Source of the DNA: Modestobacter lapidis
Lineage (GTDB): Bacteria > Actinomycetota > Actinomycetes > Mycobacteriales > Geodermatophilaceae
DNA length: 64,000 bases
Assembly (NCBI GenBank): GCA_019779905.1
Contig: JABAKE010000007.1
Span: 124,001-188,000 of the forward strand
Direction: 5' to 3'
Shown here: positions 38,188-49,544 of the stretch, piece by piece
Numbering within the stretch: position 1 is the stretch's first letter
Layout of the letters: every line of letters starts with the position of its first letter
Notes under the pieces: model-generated
Databases searched by the model: none
What the model saw: the letters and a program-made list of their open reading frames with translations, nothing else
Told to the model about the DNA's origin: nothing
Position numbers and translations under genes: made by a program

Positions 38188-39209
38188 GGGTGCACCGCCG
38201 ACAGCTCCGCGCGGGCGCGGGCGGCGGTGTCCGGGGAGTCGGTGATCACGCCGTCGATGCCGAGGGCGAACAGCAGCCGGGTCTCGGTCTGCAGGTCGCC
38301 CTGGCCGGCCGGGTCGGCGCCGCGCCGGAGGTGGCGCGGCAGGAACGCGTTCTCCGGGCGCAGGGTCCAGGCGCAGATCCGCAGGTCGGCCCGGTGGGCC
38401 TGGCCGATCAGGTCGGAGACGCCGGTGAGGGAGCCGTCCTCGCCGCGCAGCAGGATGCGCGCCTTGCCGGGACCGATCCCCTCGGCGTAGGTGGAGATCT
38501 CCCGCAGCCCGGCCGGGGTGACCATCGCGTCGTGGCAGGGCTCGTCGAGGACCAGCTGGACGAGGTGGGGGCCGCGCGGGCCGAGGTCGGCGCGCAGCGC
38601 CCGCAGCGACGCCGCGTCGAAGCTCTGCAGGACGACGGGGCCGTCGGGGCCGGCGGCACCGAGCCGCCGCAGCTCCGCCGCGACCAGCTCCACCATCGGG
38701 ATGCCCTGGGCGCCCCACCAGTCGGGGTACTTCAGCTCGGCCTGCACCCGGATGCGCCGGGCCGGGGTCGACCGGCGGCGGGCCAGGGCGACCACCTCGG
38801 CGAGGGTGAGGATGCCGTAGCGGCCGTCGTAGGCGGTGTTCAGCGGGCGCAGCGCCGGCAACCGCTCGACCGCGCGCAGCGTGCGGAGCTCGGCGAGGGT
38901 GAAGTCCTCGGTGAACCAGCCGGTCAGCTCCTCGCCGTCCACCTCCTGGGTGCGCCGGCGGGCGGCGAATCCGGGGTGGTCGGCGACGTCGGTGCTCAGC
39001 GACAGCTCGTTCTCGTGCCGGGCGACCAGGACGCCGTCCCGGGTGGGCACGATGTCGGGCTCGATGAGGTCCGCGCCCAGGTCGATGGCCAGCTCGTAGC
39101 TGGCGAGGGTGTGCTCGGGGCGGTAGCTCGGGGCGCCGCGGTGGCCGATGACCACCTGCAGCTGGGTCCGATGGGACGACGGCACGGCCTTCAGGCCGGT
39201 CTCGTGCAT
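38136..39209 (-). CDS. Glycerophosphodiester phosphodiesterase
   Basis: 357 residues. It hydrolyses glycerophosphodiesters to glycerol-3-phosphate and an alcohol. The catalytic motifs VVIGHRGAPSYRPEHTLASY, IEPDIVPTRDGVLVARHE and the TIM-barrel strands (RVQAELKYP, VVLQSFDAASLRAL, ICAWTLRPEN) are clear. There is no obvious signal peptide with ATG 39207-39209; a GTG at 39297-39299 would add an Arg-rich leader. The final segment after GVITDSPDTAARARAEL comes from a family-2 repeat, and the stop lies within its TGAGCCG box. Confidence 0.9.
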   Translation of the reverse strand: MHETGLKAVPSSHRTQLQVVIGHRGAPSYRPEHTLASYELAIDLGADLIEPDIVPTRDGVLVARHENELSLSTDVADHPGFAARRRTQEVDGEELTGWFTEDFTLAELRTLRAVERLPALRPLNTAYDGRYGILTLAEVVALARRRSTPARRIRVQAELKYPDWWGAQGIPMVELVAAELRRLGAAGPDGPVVLQSFDAASLRALRADLGPRGPHLVQLVLDEPCHDAMVTPAGLREISTYAEGIGPGKARILLRGEDGSLTGVSDLIGQAHRADLRICAWTLRPENAFLPRHLRRGADPAGQGDLQTETRLLFALGIDGVITDSPDTAARARAELSAVHPAVLRTASRPAAVPQQR

Positions 39210-39337
39210 GGACACCAGTGGAACGCGTCTGGATGTGCGGCGGGTGAACACGCGCCGACGGGACGCCGACGAACCAGCGGACAACCGCCTCACCTGCACG
39301 TCACCATCGACCCTGTGACGGATCTCTCAGCGCCCGG

Positions 39338-39807
39338 CCGGCGCGCCGGCTGACCGTGCTGGACGCCGACGGTGAGCGGTGGGCCCGCCGGTCCGGTGCC
39401 CTGCACGACGACTCCGGCTCCGGGGAGCCGGCGGTGGCGACTGGGTCGCCGTGCAGGGGGAGCGGGTGGTCGCGGTGCTGCCCCGGCGGACGGCCTTCGT
39501 CCGCACCGCCGCCGGGCGGGGGTCGGTGGCCCAGGTGGTGGCCGCGCTGCTCGTGGACACCCCGGGGATGCGGGAGCTGGCGCTGCCGGGTGGCGCCGGC
39601 CTGGACGCCGCCGCGATCGGCGACGGCGTCCTCGACCCGGCCCGGCTGACCGCCTGGCGCAAGCTGCAGGCCGAGGCGTACCGGCAGGAGCTGCGGGCCG
39701 ACGCCCGGGCGCGGGCGCTCGAGCACGCCCGCCTGCGTGCCCGGCCCCGCTCGGGGCACCGCCGCGAGCTTGCGAGTGGTGGGGAGCACGGGGTCCTTCG
39801 ACGGTAG
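39338..39807 (+). pseudogene. Decayed rsgA-type ribosome small-subunit GTPase
   Basis: The first part reads in one frame (RLTVLDADGERWARRSG ... GEPAV). Near 39440 a one-base shift moves the sequence to a second frame (GDWVAVQGERVVAVLPRRTA). Both match the N-terminal OB-fold of RsgA GTPases. After GSVAQVVAA the sequence jumps to LLVDTPGMREL, so almost the whole GTPase domain (G1-G4 motifs) is missing. The C-terminal zinc-domain Cys/His residues are absent and only LTAWRKLQAEAYR remains. The 3' end runs into a family-1 repeat. A frameshift plus a large internal deletion indicate a pseudogene. Bases 39210-39337 show nothing else. Confidence 0.75.
39743..39799 (-). repeat. Family-1 hairpin repeat between the rsgA remnant and purD
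   Basis: On the minus strand it reads CGAAGGACCCCGTGCTCCCC, core TCGCAAGCTCGCGG, then CGAGCGGGGCC. The basal stem CCCCG/CGGGG has a two-base bulge. It lies directly upstream of the purD -10 box and forms the 3' part of the rsgA remnant. Confidence 0.75.
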
Positions 39808-39810
39808 GTT
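39805..39810 (+). promoter_or_regulatory. Leaderless -10 box of purD
   Basis: TAGGTT lies 7 bases before GTG 39818, consistent with a leaderless transcript. The family-1 repeat ends 5 bases upstream. Confidence 0.6.
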
Positions 39811-39817
39811 CAGCGAC

Positions 39818-41089
39818 GTGCGCGTGCTCGTGATCGGCTCCGGTGCCCGGGAGCACGCCCTGTGCGTGGCTCTCTCGTCCGACCCCGCGGTCACCGCGCT
39901 GGCCTGTGCGCCCGGCAACGCCGGCACGGTCCGGCTGGCCGAGGCCCGGCCGGTCGACGTCGCCGACCCGGTGGCGGTGGCGGCGCTGGCGGTGGACTGG
40001 GCGGCCGACCTCGTCGTCGTCGGCCCCGAGGTGCCGCTGGTGGCCGGTGCGGCCGACGCGGTCCGGGACGCCGGCATCGCCTGCTTTGGCCCGTCGGAGC
40101 AGGCCGCGCAGCTGGAGGGTTCCAAGGCCTTCGCCAAGCACGTGATGACCGCCGCCGAGGTGCCCACCGCCCAGGCGTGGCCGGTCGGTGGGCCCGCCGA
40201 GCTGGAGACCGCGCTGGACGAGGCGCACCAGGTGAGCGCCGGCGCGCCCTACGTGGTCAAGGACGACGGGCTCGCCGCCGGGAAGGGCGTGCTGGTCACC
40301 CAGGACCGGGCCGCGGCCGTCGCGCACGGCCAGGCGGTGCTCGGCGCCGGCCATGCGGTGCTGGTCGAGGAGTACCTCGACGGCCCGGAGGTGTCGCTGT
40401 TCGCCCTCTCGGACGGGACGACGGTCGTGCCGCTGTTGCCCGCCCAGGACGCCAAGCGCCGGGACGACGGCGACGGTGGCCCCAACACCGGCGGCATGGG
40501 CGCCTACGCGCCGCTGCCCTGGGCGCCGCCCGGGCTGGTCGAGGAGGTGCTGGCCACCGTCCTGCAGCCCACCGTGACCGAGATGGCGCGCCGCGGCGAG
40601 CCGTTCGCCGGGCTGCTCTACGCCGGGCTCGCGCTGACCTCCCGCGGCGTTCGGGTGGTGGAGTTCAACGCCCGGTTCGGTGACCCGGAGACCGAGGTCG
40701 TGCTGCCCCTGCTGGAGACGCCGCTGGCCGGGTTGCTGCACGCCGCCGCCACCGGGACCCTCGCCGACCAGCCGCCGCTGCGCTGGCGGGACGGCGCCGC
40801 GGTGACGGTCGTCGTCGCCGCCTCCGGGTACCCGGAGCGGCCGCGCACCGGTGATCCGGTCACCGGCGCGGAGGGCGCGGGCGTGCTGCACGCCGGCACC
40901 ACCGCCGGCCCGGACGGGGTGGTCCGGTCCAGCGGTGGGCGGGTGCTCGCCGTCACCGCCGTCGGGGACGACCTGGCCGCGGCCCGGCAGGCGGCCTACG
41001 AGCGGGTCGCGGGCGTGCGGCTGGCCGACGCGCACTGGCGCACCGACATCGCACTGGCCGCCGTCGAGGGCCGGATCTCACCGCCCTGA
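39818..41089 (+). CDS. purD: Phosphoribosylamine-glycine ligase
   Basis: 423 residues. This ATP-grasp enzyme makes GAR from phosphoribosylamine and glycine. The N-terminus is VLVIGSGAREHAL; PYVVKDDGLAAGKGV and GGPNTGGMGAYAPLP are ATP-grasp hallmarks; VVEFNARFGDPETEVVLP is the signature. GTG 39818 is supported by position and by the leaderless -10. The stop is followed by a family-1 repeat shared with the convergent AI-2E gene. Confidence 0.96.
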   Translation: MRVLVIGSGAREHALCVALSSDPAVTALACAPGNAGTVRLAEARPVDVADPVAVAALAVDWAADLVVVGPEVPLVAGAADAVRDAGIACFGPSEQAAQLEGSKAFAKHVMTAAEVPTAQAWPVGGPAELETALDEAHQVSAGAPYVVKDDGLAAGKGVLVTQDRAAAVAHGQAVLGAGHAVLVEEYLDGPEVSLFALSDGTTVVPLLPAQDAKRRDDGDGGPNTGGMGAYAPLPWAPPGLVEEVLATVLQPTVTEMARRGEPFAGLLYAGLALTSRGVRVVEFNARFGDPETEVVLPLLETPLAGLLHAAATGTLADQPPLRWRDGAAVTVVVAASGYPERPRTGDPVTGAEGAGVLHAGTTAGPDGVVRSSGGRVLAVTAVGDDLAAARQAAYERVAGVRLADAHWRTDIALAAVEGRISPP

Positions 41090-41090
41090 C

Positions 41091-41148
41091 GGCCGCCTCC
41101 AGGGGCCCGCCGCGAGCCTGCGAGTGGTGGGGAGGAGGTGGTCCTTCT
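41091..41148 (-). repeat. Family-1 hairpin repeat between purD and the AI-2E gene
   Basis: On the minus strand the TAA of the AI-2E gene runs into AGAAGGACCACC. The arms are CCGCCTCC (41093-41100) and GGAGGTGG (41134-41141), with one G-T wobble on the plus strand. The core reads TCGCAGGCTCGCGG on the minus strand. Confidence 0.8.
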
Positions 41149-42438
41149 TTACTCGACGACGACGGGCGCCGCGGCCCGGCCGGTCTCCGGCTCGGGCGGC
41201 CGCGGGCCCTCGTGCCGCCGCGCCAGGTAGGTGCCGGCGACGTTGAGGCAGGCGACGAGCGGCACGGCGATCAGGGCCCCGAAGATGCCGGCGACCAGCA
41301 GACCGGCGGCGATGGACAGCACCACGGCCAGCGGGTGCACCCGGACGGCGCGGCCGAGCAGCAGCGGCTGCAGCACGTGCCCCTCCAGCTGCATGACGCC
41401 GACGGTGACCGCCAGGACGACCAGGGCGGCGATCGGCCCGTTGGACACCAGTGCCACGAGGACCGCCGCCGTCCCGGCGAGGAACGAGCCGATGATCGGG
41501 ATGAACGCCCCGAGGAACACCAGCGCGGCCAGCGGGATGGCCAGCGGCACGCCGATGACCGACAGGGCGATGCCGATCACCACGGCGTCGACCAGGGCGA
41601 CCAGTGCGGTCGCCCGGACGTAGGCGACCAGCGTCCGCCAGGCCCGCCGCGCAGCCTCGTCCAGGTGGGCACGGGAGGCCCGCGGGGCGAGGCCGACGAA
41701 CCACAGCCAGATGGGCCGGCCGTCCTTGAGGAAGAAGAACAGCGTGAACAGCGCGAGCACGATCCCGGTGACGACCTCCCCCACGGTGGCCGCGGTGGTG
41801 AGGGCGCCGGCGGTGAGGGTGTCGCGGTTGTCGAGGACGGACTGCTGGGCGGTCTCCAGGGCGGCGTCGATCTGGGCCTGGGAGACCGGGAAGTTCGCGG
41901 TGACGAAGTCCTGGACCTGCTCGATGCCCTGCCCCACCTGGTCGGCGAGGTCTGCGTAACCGGCGGTGAACCGCTCGACGACGAGGGTGATGATCCCGGC
42001 GACGGCGCCCACCCCGACAACGAGCATGGTGGTCGCGGCCACCGCGCGCGGCCAGCCCTGGCGCACCATCAGCGCCGCGCCGGGCTGCAGCAGCGCGGCC
42101 AGCAGCAGCGCGACGATCACCGGGACGACGACGACCGCGACGTAGCCGACCAGGATCAGCAGCGCGTAGAGGGCGGCGCCCACGACGAGCGCCCGCCACG
42201 ACCAGGCGGCGGCCACCCGCAGTCCGGGGGGCACCGGGTCCTCGCCCACCTGGGAGTCGTCGGGGGCCGGCAGGCTGCCGTCGCCGTCGTGGCTGCCGTC
42301 GTCGGGCTCCAGATGGCCGTGCCGGTCGTCGTCCATGACCAGCACCACCCGGGTGTCCGGCCAGGCGTGCGGGTCCCGTTCGGCGGCCCGGATGCGCTCG
42401 CGGGCCCGGGCGATCAGGTGGGACGCCCGAGCGGGCAT
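41149..42438 (-). CDS. AI-2E family (PerM-type) membrane transporter
   Basis: 429 residues. An acidic cytoplasmic N-terminus of about 80 residues (DDDRHGHLEPDDGSHDGDGS region) precedes roughly 7-8 membrane helices (VVVVPVIVALLLAALLQPG, FTLFFFLKDGRPIW, PLAALVFLGAFIPIIGSFLA, EGHVLQPLLLGRAVRVHPL). The last two are family hallmarks. Members export AI-2 or act as Na+/H+ antiporters in other species; the role here is unknown. ATG 42436-42438 has GGAGG upstream. Its TAA leads into a family-1 repeat. Confidence 0.88.
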   Translation of the reverse strand: MPARASHLIARARERIRAAERDPHAWPDTRVVLVMDDDRHGHLEPDDGSHDGDGSLPAPDDSQVGEDPVPPGLRVAAAWSWRALVVGAALYALLILVGYVAVVVVPVIVALLLAALLQPGAALMVRQGWPRAVAATTMLVVGVGAVAGIITLVVERFTAGYADLADQVGQGIEQVQDFVTANFPVSQAQIDAALETAQQSVLDNRDTLTAGALTTAATVGEVVTGIVLALFTLFFFLKDGRPIWLWFVGLAPRASRAHLDEAARRAWRTLVAYVRATALVALVDAVVIGIALSVIGVPLAIPLAALVFLGAFIPIIGSFLAGTAAVLVALVSNGPIAALVVLAVTVGVMQLEGHVLQPLLLGRAVRVHPLAVVLSIAAGLLVAGIFGALIAVPLVACLNVAGTYLARRHEGPRPPEPETGRAAAPVVVE

Positions 42439-42577
42439 CGGGTCCTCCAGTGCGTCGGTGGCGGTGGTGTGGCCGGCCGGGACGACGGGGCGCTCGGGGC
42501 TGGTCGAGCCGCGCGCGGCCGGTGCGGGAGGATGGTCCCGTGGCGCTCCGAGCTGACCAGTCCCAGGCGGTACCCGC

Positions 42578-43881
<1,304 letters not shown>

Positions 43882-43885
<4 letters not shown>

Positions 43886-44763
43886 GCGGACGGAGGCCGG
43901 CGCTGGACCTGCCGCTGGTCGCGCGGGGCAAGGTGCGCGAGGTCTACGCGGTCGACGACGACCGGCTGCTGCTGGTCGCCAGCGACCGGATCTCGGCCTT
44001 CGACGTGGTGCTGCCCACCCCGATCCCGGACAAGGGCCGGGTGCTCACCGCGCTGTCGGTGTGGTGGTTCGGGCAGCTGGCCCCGGTGCTGGAGGCGCAC
44101 GGCGCGACCCACCACCTAGTCGGCGCGGACGACGTCCCGGCGGCGGTGGCCGGCCGGGCGATGCTGGTGCGCCGGCTGCAGATGCTGCCGGTGGAGTGCG
44201 TGGCCCGCGGCTACCTGTCGGGGTCGGGGACGGTGGAGTACCAGCGCACCGGCGCGATCCGGGACGTCGTCCTGCCGGCCGGTCTGGTCGAGGGCTCGCG
44301 GCTGCCGGAGCCGGTGTTCACCCCGTCCACCAAGGCCGAGGTGGGGGAGCACGACGAGGCGATCACCTTCGCGCAGGTCGGCGACGCCGTAGGGAGCGAG
44401 CAGGCGGCGGCGTTGCGCGAGCTCACGCTGGCGCTCTACCGGCGGGCGGTGGAGATCGCGGCGGCGGCGGGCATCGTTCTGGCCGACACGAAGTTCGAGT
44501 TCGGCACGGCTGCCGACGGTGCCGGGCTGGTGCTCGGCGACGAGGTGCTCACCCCCGACTCGTCCCGGTTCTGGCCGGCCGTCACCTGGTCACCGGGCGC
44601 GGCGCAGCCCTCCTACGACAAGCAGTACGTCCGCGACTGGCTCACCAGCTCGGGCTGGGATCGGGTGTCCCCGCCGCCCGAGCTCCCCGCCGACGTCGTC
44701 GCCGCCACGAGGGAGCGGTACGTCACCGCCTACGAGAAGCTGACCGGCCAACCGTTCGGATAA
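43882..44763 (+). CDS. purC: SAICAR synthetase
   Basis: 293 residues. It joins aspartate to CAIR using ATP. The motifs LVARGKVREVYAVDDDRLLL, ASDRISAFDVVLPTPIPDKG, VECVARGYLSGSG, ADTKFEFG and LTPDSSRFW are all typical. It overlaps purB and ends with TAA, followed within 8 bases by a family-2 stem. With purB it supplies two consecutive steps of IMP synthesis. Confidence 0.97.
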
Positions 44764-44935
44764 CGGGCCCGCGGTCCGGAGGACCGCTGTGGCCGGGCGT
44801 CGCGGAGGCCCGAGGCCTCCCGACGTCGGGCCACGGAACGGCTCAGCGCAGCAGGGGCACGGCACGTGGCCGCGGTGCGATGCGGAGCATCGCGATGTGC
44901 ACAGCCCGCGGTGCGATGCGGAGCATCGCCATGTG
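44764..44935. repeat. Two converging family-2 repeats between purC and the PilZ gene
   Basis: On the plus strand purC is followed by stem GCGGTCC/GGACCGC (44771-44787). On the minus strand the PilZ stop TAG is followed by stem GCGATGC/GCATCGC (44913-44929), duplicated at 44877-44893, then ACCGCGGCCA and the TGAGCCG box (44840-44846, complement). A small hairpin GGAGGCC/GGCCTCC sits in the middle. Each convergent gene seems to carry its own copy. Confidence 0.82.
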
Positions 44936-45595
44936 CTACGTCACCAATCCTCTGGCCCGGGCGTTGCGCAGGGCGGTGAACACGTGCGAGCGGATGAGGT
45001 CCTTGGCCGGCTCGGGGAGCTGGAGGAACTTGAGCGACCACTCGTGCAGCTGGTCCTCCCGCCGCCGGCGCCGGACGAACTCGACCTGGGTGTCCAGCTG
45101 GTCGGAGTAGAGGTCGAGGACCAGCCCGATCGGGTGTCCCGCCTTGGGGAAGGGGATGTTGGTCCCGAGGTCGCCGTGCGGCCGGAAGACGCAGCGCAGG
45201 CCGCCCTCGCTGAGGTCCACGGTGCTGCCGACGAGCTCGGTCCGGCCGTAGACGACGCGGACGGGCAGGCCGAGGGGCGCCCGCACGGCCTCGCGGCGCT
45301 GGGTGCGGGTCGCCTCGCCCTTGATGCGCAGCTGGAGCAGCCCGTCGGCGCCGACGTCGACCAGCTGGGCGTCGACGGACCGGAAGCCGTCGTCCGCCTG
45401 CCAGGACAGCTCCATCAGGTCACCCGGGCGGAGGGCCACCGCCACGCCCACGCCGTTGCGCGGCGAGGTCACGTGCATGTTCTTGGCACCGATGTGCCGC
45501 ACGCGGCTGGTGAGGGCGTCGTCCTGCCCGAAGGGGACGACGCTCAGCGCCGTGTCGGCGTCGGGGTAGTCGATGTTGGGCCGCCCGGCGACCAT
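44936..45595 (-). CDS. PilZ-domain (YcgR-like) c-di-GMP binding protein
   Basis: 219 residues. An N-terminal YcgR-type domain (to about 100) precedes a PilZ domain with the c-di-GMP motifs RTQRREAVR and VDLSEGGLR. It probably binds cyclic di-GMP and changes a target; the target is unknown. ATG 45593-45595 was chosen because GGGAG lies 5-9 bases upstream; an ATG four codons earlier is possible. TAAACT (minus, 45651-45656) is a plausible -10. It is divergent from purS. Confidence 0.85.
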   Translation of the reverse strand: MVAGRPNIDYPDADTALSVVPFGQDDALTSRVRHIGAKNMHVTSPRNGVGVAVALRPGDLMELSWQADDGFRSVDAQLVDVGADGLLQLRIKGEATRTQRREAVRAPLGLPVRVVYGRTELVGSTVDLSEGGLRCVFRPHGDLGTNIPFPKAGHPIGLVLDLYSDQLDTQVEFVRRRRREDQLHEWSLKFLQLPEPAKDLIRSHVFTALRNARARGLVT

Positions 45596-45811
45596 GCCTG
45601 CTCCCATGTGGTGCGGTCGCCGGTCCCGTGGCCCGGCGGTGAACGCACAAAGTTTAACTGAGCGTGAGCGAGCTGTGACGTAACGGCGGAAGTCCGCTGG
45701 CCCTGTCGGGTGACCGTCGGGTGGTGGCGTTCGGCCCCGCGGGGGTCCGGACCGCCTGGCCGGGTCGTCGCCGGCCGGCTCGACCGTCCGCAGCGGCTGT
45801 CGGCCTGCCGG

Positions 45812-45817
45812 TACCCT
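45812..45817 (+). promoter_or_regulatory. Leaderless -10 box of purS
   Basis: TACCCT lies 7 bases before GTG 45825, the leaderless spacing seen for several pur genes here. Confidence 0.6.
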
Positions 45818-45824
45818 TCCCAGC

Positions 45825-46064
45825 GTGTCCCGGGTGGTCGTCGACGTCGTGCTGAAGCCAGAGATCTCCGACCCCCAGGGGCAGGCGGTGCTGGGCGCCC
45901 TGGGCCGGCTGGGCCACAGCGGGGTGCGCAGCGTCCGCCAGGGCAAGCACTTCGTGCTGGAGGTCGACGGCGACCCCGACGAGGCCGAACTCCGGCAGAT
46001 CGCCGAGACACTGCTGGCCAACCCGGTCATCGAGGACGTCGAACTGCACCTCTCGACCGACTGA
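45825..46064 (+). CDS. purS: FGAM synthase subunit PurS
   Basis: 79 residues, the normal size. It dimerises and bridges PurQ and PurL in the three-part FGAM synthase. [20 protein letters not shown] and [14 protein letters not shown] are the family pattern. The GTG start fits a leaderless promoter. purQ starts 27 bases downstream. Confidence 0.95.
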   Translation: MSRVVVDVVLKPEISDPQGQAVLGALGRLGHSGVRSVRQGKHFVLEVDGDPDEAELRQIAETLLANPVIEDVELHLSTD

Positions 46065-46091
46065 CGGCCCTACCCCTTGAAGGACAGTGCT

Positions 46092-46763
46092 GTGCGCATC
46101 GGTGTTCTCACCTTCCCGGGCTCGCTGGACGACGTCGACGCCGCGCGGGCGATCCGTCTCGCCGGCGGCGAGCCGGTTCCGCTGTGGCACGGCGACCACG
46201 ACCTGAAGGACGTCGACGCCGTCGTCCTGCCCGGCGGCTTCTCCTACGGCGACTACCTGCGCGCCGGCGCCATCGCCGCGCGGTCGCCGCTGATGCGCGA
46301 CGTCGTGGCCGCGGCCGGCGGGGGCCTGCCCGTGCTGGGCATCTGCAACGGCTTCCAAGTGCTCTGCGAGGCCGGCCTGCTCCCCGGCGCGCTCACCCGC
46401 AACAGCCACCTGCACTTCCGCAACCGCGACCAGGGCCTGCTGGTCGAGCGCGCCGACACCGCCTGGACGTCGGCGTACACGACCGGGCAGACGATCGTCG
46501 TCCCGGTGAAGAACGGCGAGGGCCGCTACGTCGCCGCACCCGCCGACCTGGACCGGATCGAGGGCGAGGGCCGCGTGGTCGTCCGCTACACCGGCGGCAA
46601 CCCCAACGGCAGCTCCCGCGACATCGCCGGGGTGACCAGCGCCGACGGCCGGGTCGTCGGCCTGATGCCGCACCCCGAGCACGCGGTCGAGGCGCTCACC
46701 GGCCCGTCCACCGACGGCCTGGGTTTCTTCACCTCGGTGCTGTCGGCGATGGTGACCTCGTGA
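46092..46763 (+). CDS. purQ: FGAM synthase glutaminase subunit PurQ
   Basis: 223 residues of the class I glutamine amidotransferase fold, releasing ammonia for PurL. The nucleophile Cys is in [11 protein letters not shown], the catalytic His/Glu pair in [10 protein letters not shown], and the N-terminus is [13 protein letters not shown] 46092 was chosen over TTG 46077 because GAAGGAC (46080-46086) is then a well-spaced ribosome site. It overlaps purL by 4 bases. Confidence 0.96.
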   Translation: MRIGVLTFPGSLDDVDAARAIRLAGGEPVPLWHGDHDLKDVDAVVLPGGFSYGDYLRAGAIAARSPLMRDVVAAAGGGLPVLGICNGFQVLCEAGLLPGALTRNSHLHFRNRDQGLLVERADTAWTSAYTTGQTIVVPVKNGEGRYVAAPADLDRIEGEGRVVVRYTGGNPNGSSRDIAGVTSADGRVVGLMPHPEHAVEALTGPSTDGLGFFTSVLSAMVTS

Positions 46764-49111
46764 GCGCCACCGAGGGCCTGTCCGACCTCGACACCGGCCC
46801 CGGCCGGCTGGCGAACCGGCTCGACACCGTCGATCTGGCGGCGAGCACGCCGGACGACGAGCAGCCCTACGCCGAGCTCGGCCTGCGCGCGGACGAGTAC
46901 GACCGGATCCGCGGCATCCTCGGCCGCCGGCCCACCACCGCCGAGCTGGCCATGTACTCGGTCATGTGGAGCGAGCACTGCTCCTACAAGTCCTCCAAGG
47001 TGCACCTGCGCCGGTTCGGCGACCTGCCGCCCAGCGACGCGCTGCTCGTCGGTATCGGCGAGAACGCCGGCGTGGTCGACGTCGGCGACGGCTACGCCGT
47101 CACCTTCAAGGTCGAGTCGCACAACCACCCCAGCTACGTCGAGCCCTACCAGGGGGCGGCCACCGGCGTCGGCGGCATCGTCCGCGACATCCTCACCATG
47201 GGCGCCCGGCCGGTCGCCGTCATGGACTCGCTCCGTTTCGGCCGTGCCGACGCCCCCGACACCGCCCGGGTGCTGCCCGGCGTCGTCGCCGGGGTGGGCG
47301 GCTACGGCAACTGCCTGGGCCTGCCCAACATCGGCGGGGAGCTGCTCTTCGACGACTGCTACGCGGGCAACCCGCTGGTCAACGCGTTGTGCGTCGGCGT
47401 CATGCGGCACGAGGACGTCCGGCTGGCCAAGGCCGAGGGCGTGGGCAACAAGGCGGTCCTGTTCGGCGCCCGCACCGGCGGCGACGGCATCGGCGGGGTG
47501 TCGGTCCTGGCCAGCGAGACCTTCGACGACGCCGCGGACGGAGAGCGCGGCCCGGCCAAGCGGCCCGCCGTGCAGGTCGGCGACCCGTTCACCGAGAAGC
47601 TGCTCATCGAGGCCTGCCTGGAGATCTTCGCCGCCGACCTGGTCACCGGCATCCAGGACCTCGGCGGCGCCGGGCTGTCCTGCGCCACCAGCGAGCTCGC
47701 CAGCGCCGGCACCGGCGGCATGCACGTCGACCTCGACACCGTCCCGCTGCGCGACAGCACCCTGACGCCCGCCGAGATCCTGATGAGCGAGTCGCAGGAG
47801 CGGATGTGCGCGATCGTCGAGCCGGCCAAGGTCGACGCCTTCCTCGCGGTCTGCCGCCGGTGGGACGTGCTGGCCACCGTCATCGGTGAGGTCACCGACG
47901 GCGAGCGGCTGACCGTCGACTGGCACGGCGAGCGGATCGTCGACGTCCCGCCGCGCACCGTCGCCCACGAGGGGCCGGTCTACGAGCGGCCGATGCGCCG
48001 CCCGGCCGACCTCGACGCGCTGCAGGCCGACGACCCGGCGCGGCTGCCGGCTCCGTCGGGGCCCGACGAGCTGCGCGCCGCCTGGCTGGCCGTGGTGAGC
48101 AGCCCGGACGGCGCCGACAAGTCGTGGGTCACCGAGCAGTACGACCGCTACGTGCGGGGCAACACGGTGCAAGCAGGGCCCGAGGACGCCGGGGTGGTGC
48201 GGATCGACGAGGTCACCCACCGCGGCATCGCCCTGGCGCTGGACGGGAACGCCCGCTTCGCCCGGCTGGACCCCTACACCGGCGCCCAGCTCAACCTGGC
48301 CGAGGCCTACCGCAACGTCGCGGTCTCCGGCGCGGTCCCGCTGGCCGTCACCAACTGCCTGAACTTCGGCTCCCCGGAGGAGCCCGAGGTGATGTGGCAG
48401 TTCGCCGAGGCCGTCCGCGGGCTGGCCGACGGTTGCCGGGAGCTGGGCCTGCCGGTCACCGGCGGCAACGTCAGCCTCTACAACCAGACCGGCGACGTGC
48501 CGATCAACCCGACCCCGGTCATCGGCGTGCTGGGCGTGCACGCCGATGTCCGGCGCCGGGTGCCCACCGGCTGGCGGGCCGCCGGCGAGACCGTGCTGCT
48601 GCTGGGCGAGACCCGGCCGGAGTTCGGCGGCTCCGCCTGGGCGTCGGTCGTGCACGGCCACCTCGGCGGGCGCCCGCCGGCGCTCGACCTGCCCGCCGAG
48701 CGGGCCCTCGGCGGGCTGTTGGCGGCCCTCTCCGCCGCCGGGCTGGTGAGCTCGGCGCACGACCTGGCCGACGGCGGCCTGGCGCAGGCGCTCACCGAGT
48801 CGGCGCTGCGGTACGGCGTCGGGGCCACGCTGACGCTGCCCGGCGAGCCCTTCCCGACGCTGTTCAGCGAGTCGGTCGCCCGCGCCGTCGTCACCACGTC
48901 CGACGCCGGCGCCGTGCGCGCCGCCGCCGAGCGGGCCGGCGTGCCGGTCACCGAGCTGGGCACGACGGGCGGCGCCGCGCTGACCGCCGGCGAGCTCGAG
49001 CTGTCCCTGGACGAGCTGCGGGCCGCCTGGTCGGCCACCCTGCCGGCGCTGTTCGGGTCGCCGGCCGACGCGGTCGGCACCGTTCCGGCGGGCACCGTCC
49101 CGACCAGCTGA
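46760..49111 (+). CDS. purL: FGAM synthase large subunit PurL
   Basis: 783 residues, the small PurL form that needs PurS and PurQ. It converts FGAR to FGAM with ATP. The motifs [61 protein letters not shown] and [12 protein letters not shown] are present across two AIR-synthase-like halves. GTG 46760 overlaps the purQ stop. The operon continues to an SCP-like gene 13 bases downstream. Confidence 0.97.
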   Translation: MSATEGLSDLDTGPGRLANRLDTVDLAASTPDDEQPYAELGLRADEYDRIRGILGRRPTTAELAMYSVMWSEHCSYKSSKVHLRRFGDLPPSDALLVGIGENAGVVDVGDGYAVTFKVESHNHPSYVEPYQGAATGVGGIVRDILTMGARPVAVMDSLRFGRADAPDTARVLPGVVAGVGGYGNCLGLPNIGGELLFDDCYAGNPLVNALCVGVMRHEDVRLAKAEGVGNKAVLFGARTGGDGIGGVSVLASETFDDAADGERGPAKRPAVQVGDPFTEKLLIEACLEIFAADLVTGIQDLGGAGLSCATSELASAGTGGMHVDLDTVPLRDSTLTPAEILMSESQERMCAIVEPAKVDAFLAVCRRWDVLATVIGEVTDGERLTVDWHGERIVDVPPRTVAHEGPVYERPMRRPADLDALQADDPARLPAPSGPDELRAAWLAVVSSPDGADKSWVTEQYDRYVRGNTVQAGPEDAGVVRIDEVTHRGIALALDGNARFARLDPYTGAQLNLAEAYRNVAVSGAVPLAVTNCLNFGSPEEPEVMWQFAEAVRGLADGCRELGLPVTGGNVSLYNQTGDVPINPTPVIGVLGVHADVRRRVPTGWRAAGETVLLLGETRPEFGGSAWASVVHGHLGGRPPALDLPAERALGGLLAALSAAGLVSSAHDLADGGLAQALTESALRYGVGATLTLPGEPFPTLFSESVARAVVTTSDAGAVRAAAERAGVPVTELGTTGGAALTAGELELSLDELRAAWSATLPALFGSPADAVGTVPAGTVPTS

Positions 49112-49124
49112 TGGCTCGGTCGTG

Positions 49125-49544
49125 ATGGCCGGGCCCGGGCCGATCCCGGCCGACGAGCTGCGGGCGGCGCTCGCCCCCACGGCGGCGTGGCTGGCCGGGG
49201 AGGCCGACCGGCCGACCCGGGCGGTGCTGGGTGCGGCGGTGAAGACCTCGGCGCGCTGGCTGGCCCAGCAGGTGCCCGGTCGCTCGGTGGAGGTGCGGGT
49301 GCCGCCGTTCGTCGCCGTCCAGTGCGTGCCGGGGCCGCGGCACACCCGCGGCACGCCGCCCAACGTGGTCGAGACCGACCCGGCGACCTGGCTGCGGCTG
49401 GTGACCGGGGCGCTGACCTGGGCCGAGGCCGTCGGCGCCGGCCGGGTCAGCGCGAGCGGCAACCGGGCGGACCTGTCGGAACTGCTTCCCTTGTCACCGC
49501 TCCGCGGCGACACCGCGGCCAGGAGCCGTCCCCCGGAGTCCTGA
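49125..49544 (+). CDS. Sterol-carrier-family protein with repeat-derived C-terminus
   Basis: 139 residues of a small actinobacterial family annotated as sterol carrier family protein and found near purL or purF in mycobacteria as well. [20 protein letters not shown] and [17 protein letters not shown] form the core. The protein should end near ADLSELLPL, but a family-2 repeat begins at 49491. Translation continues about 15 residues into it and stops at the TGA of the TGAGCCG box (49542-49544). GTG 49122 is an alternative start. The molecular role is unknown. Confidence 0.75.
   Translation: MAGPGPIPADELRAALAPTAAWLAGEADRPTRAVLGAAVKTSARWLAQQVPGRSVEVRVPPFVAVQCVPGPRHTRGTPPNVVETDPATWLRLVTGALTWAEAVGAGRVSASGNRADLSELLPLSPLRGDTAARSRPPES

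Noticed and set aside
39356-39807. A functional small protein from the rsgA remnant
   Set aside because: The two homologous parts lie in different frames, the GTPase motifs and zinc ligands are missing, and the 3' end is a repeat.
46077-46091. TTG start for purQ
   Set aside because: GTG 46092 has a well-spaced ribosome site, and the conserved N-terminus begins there. The GAAGGAC in this stretch is that ribosome site, not a family-1 repeat.
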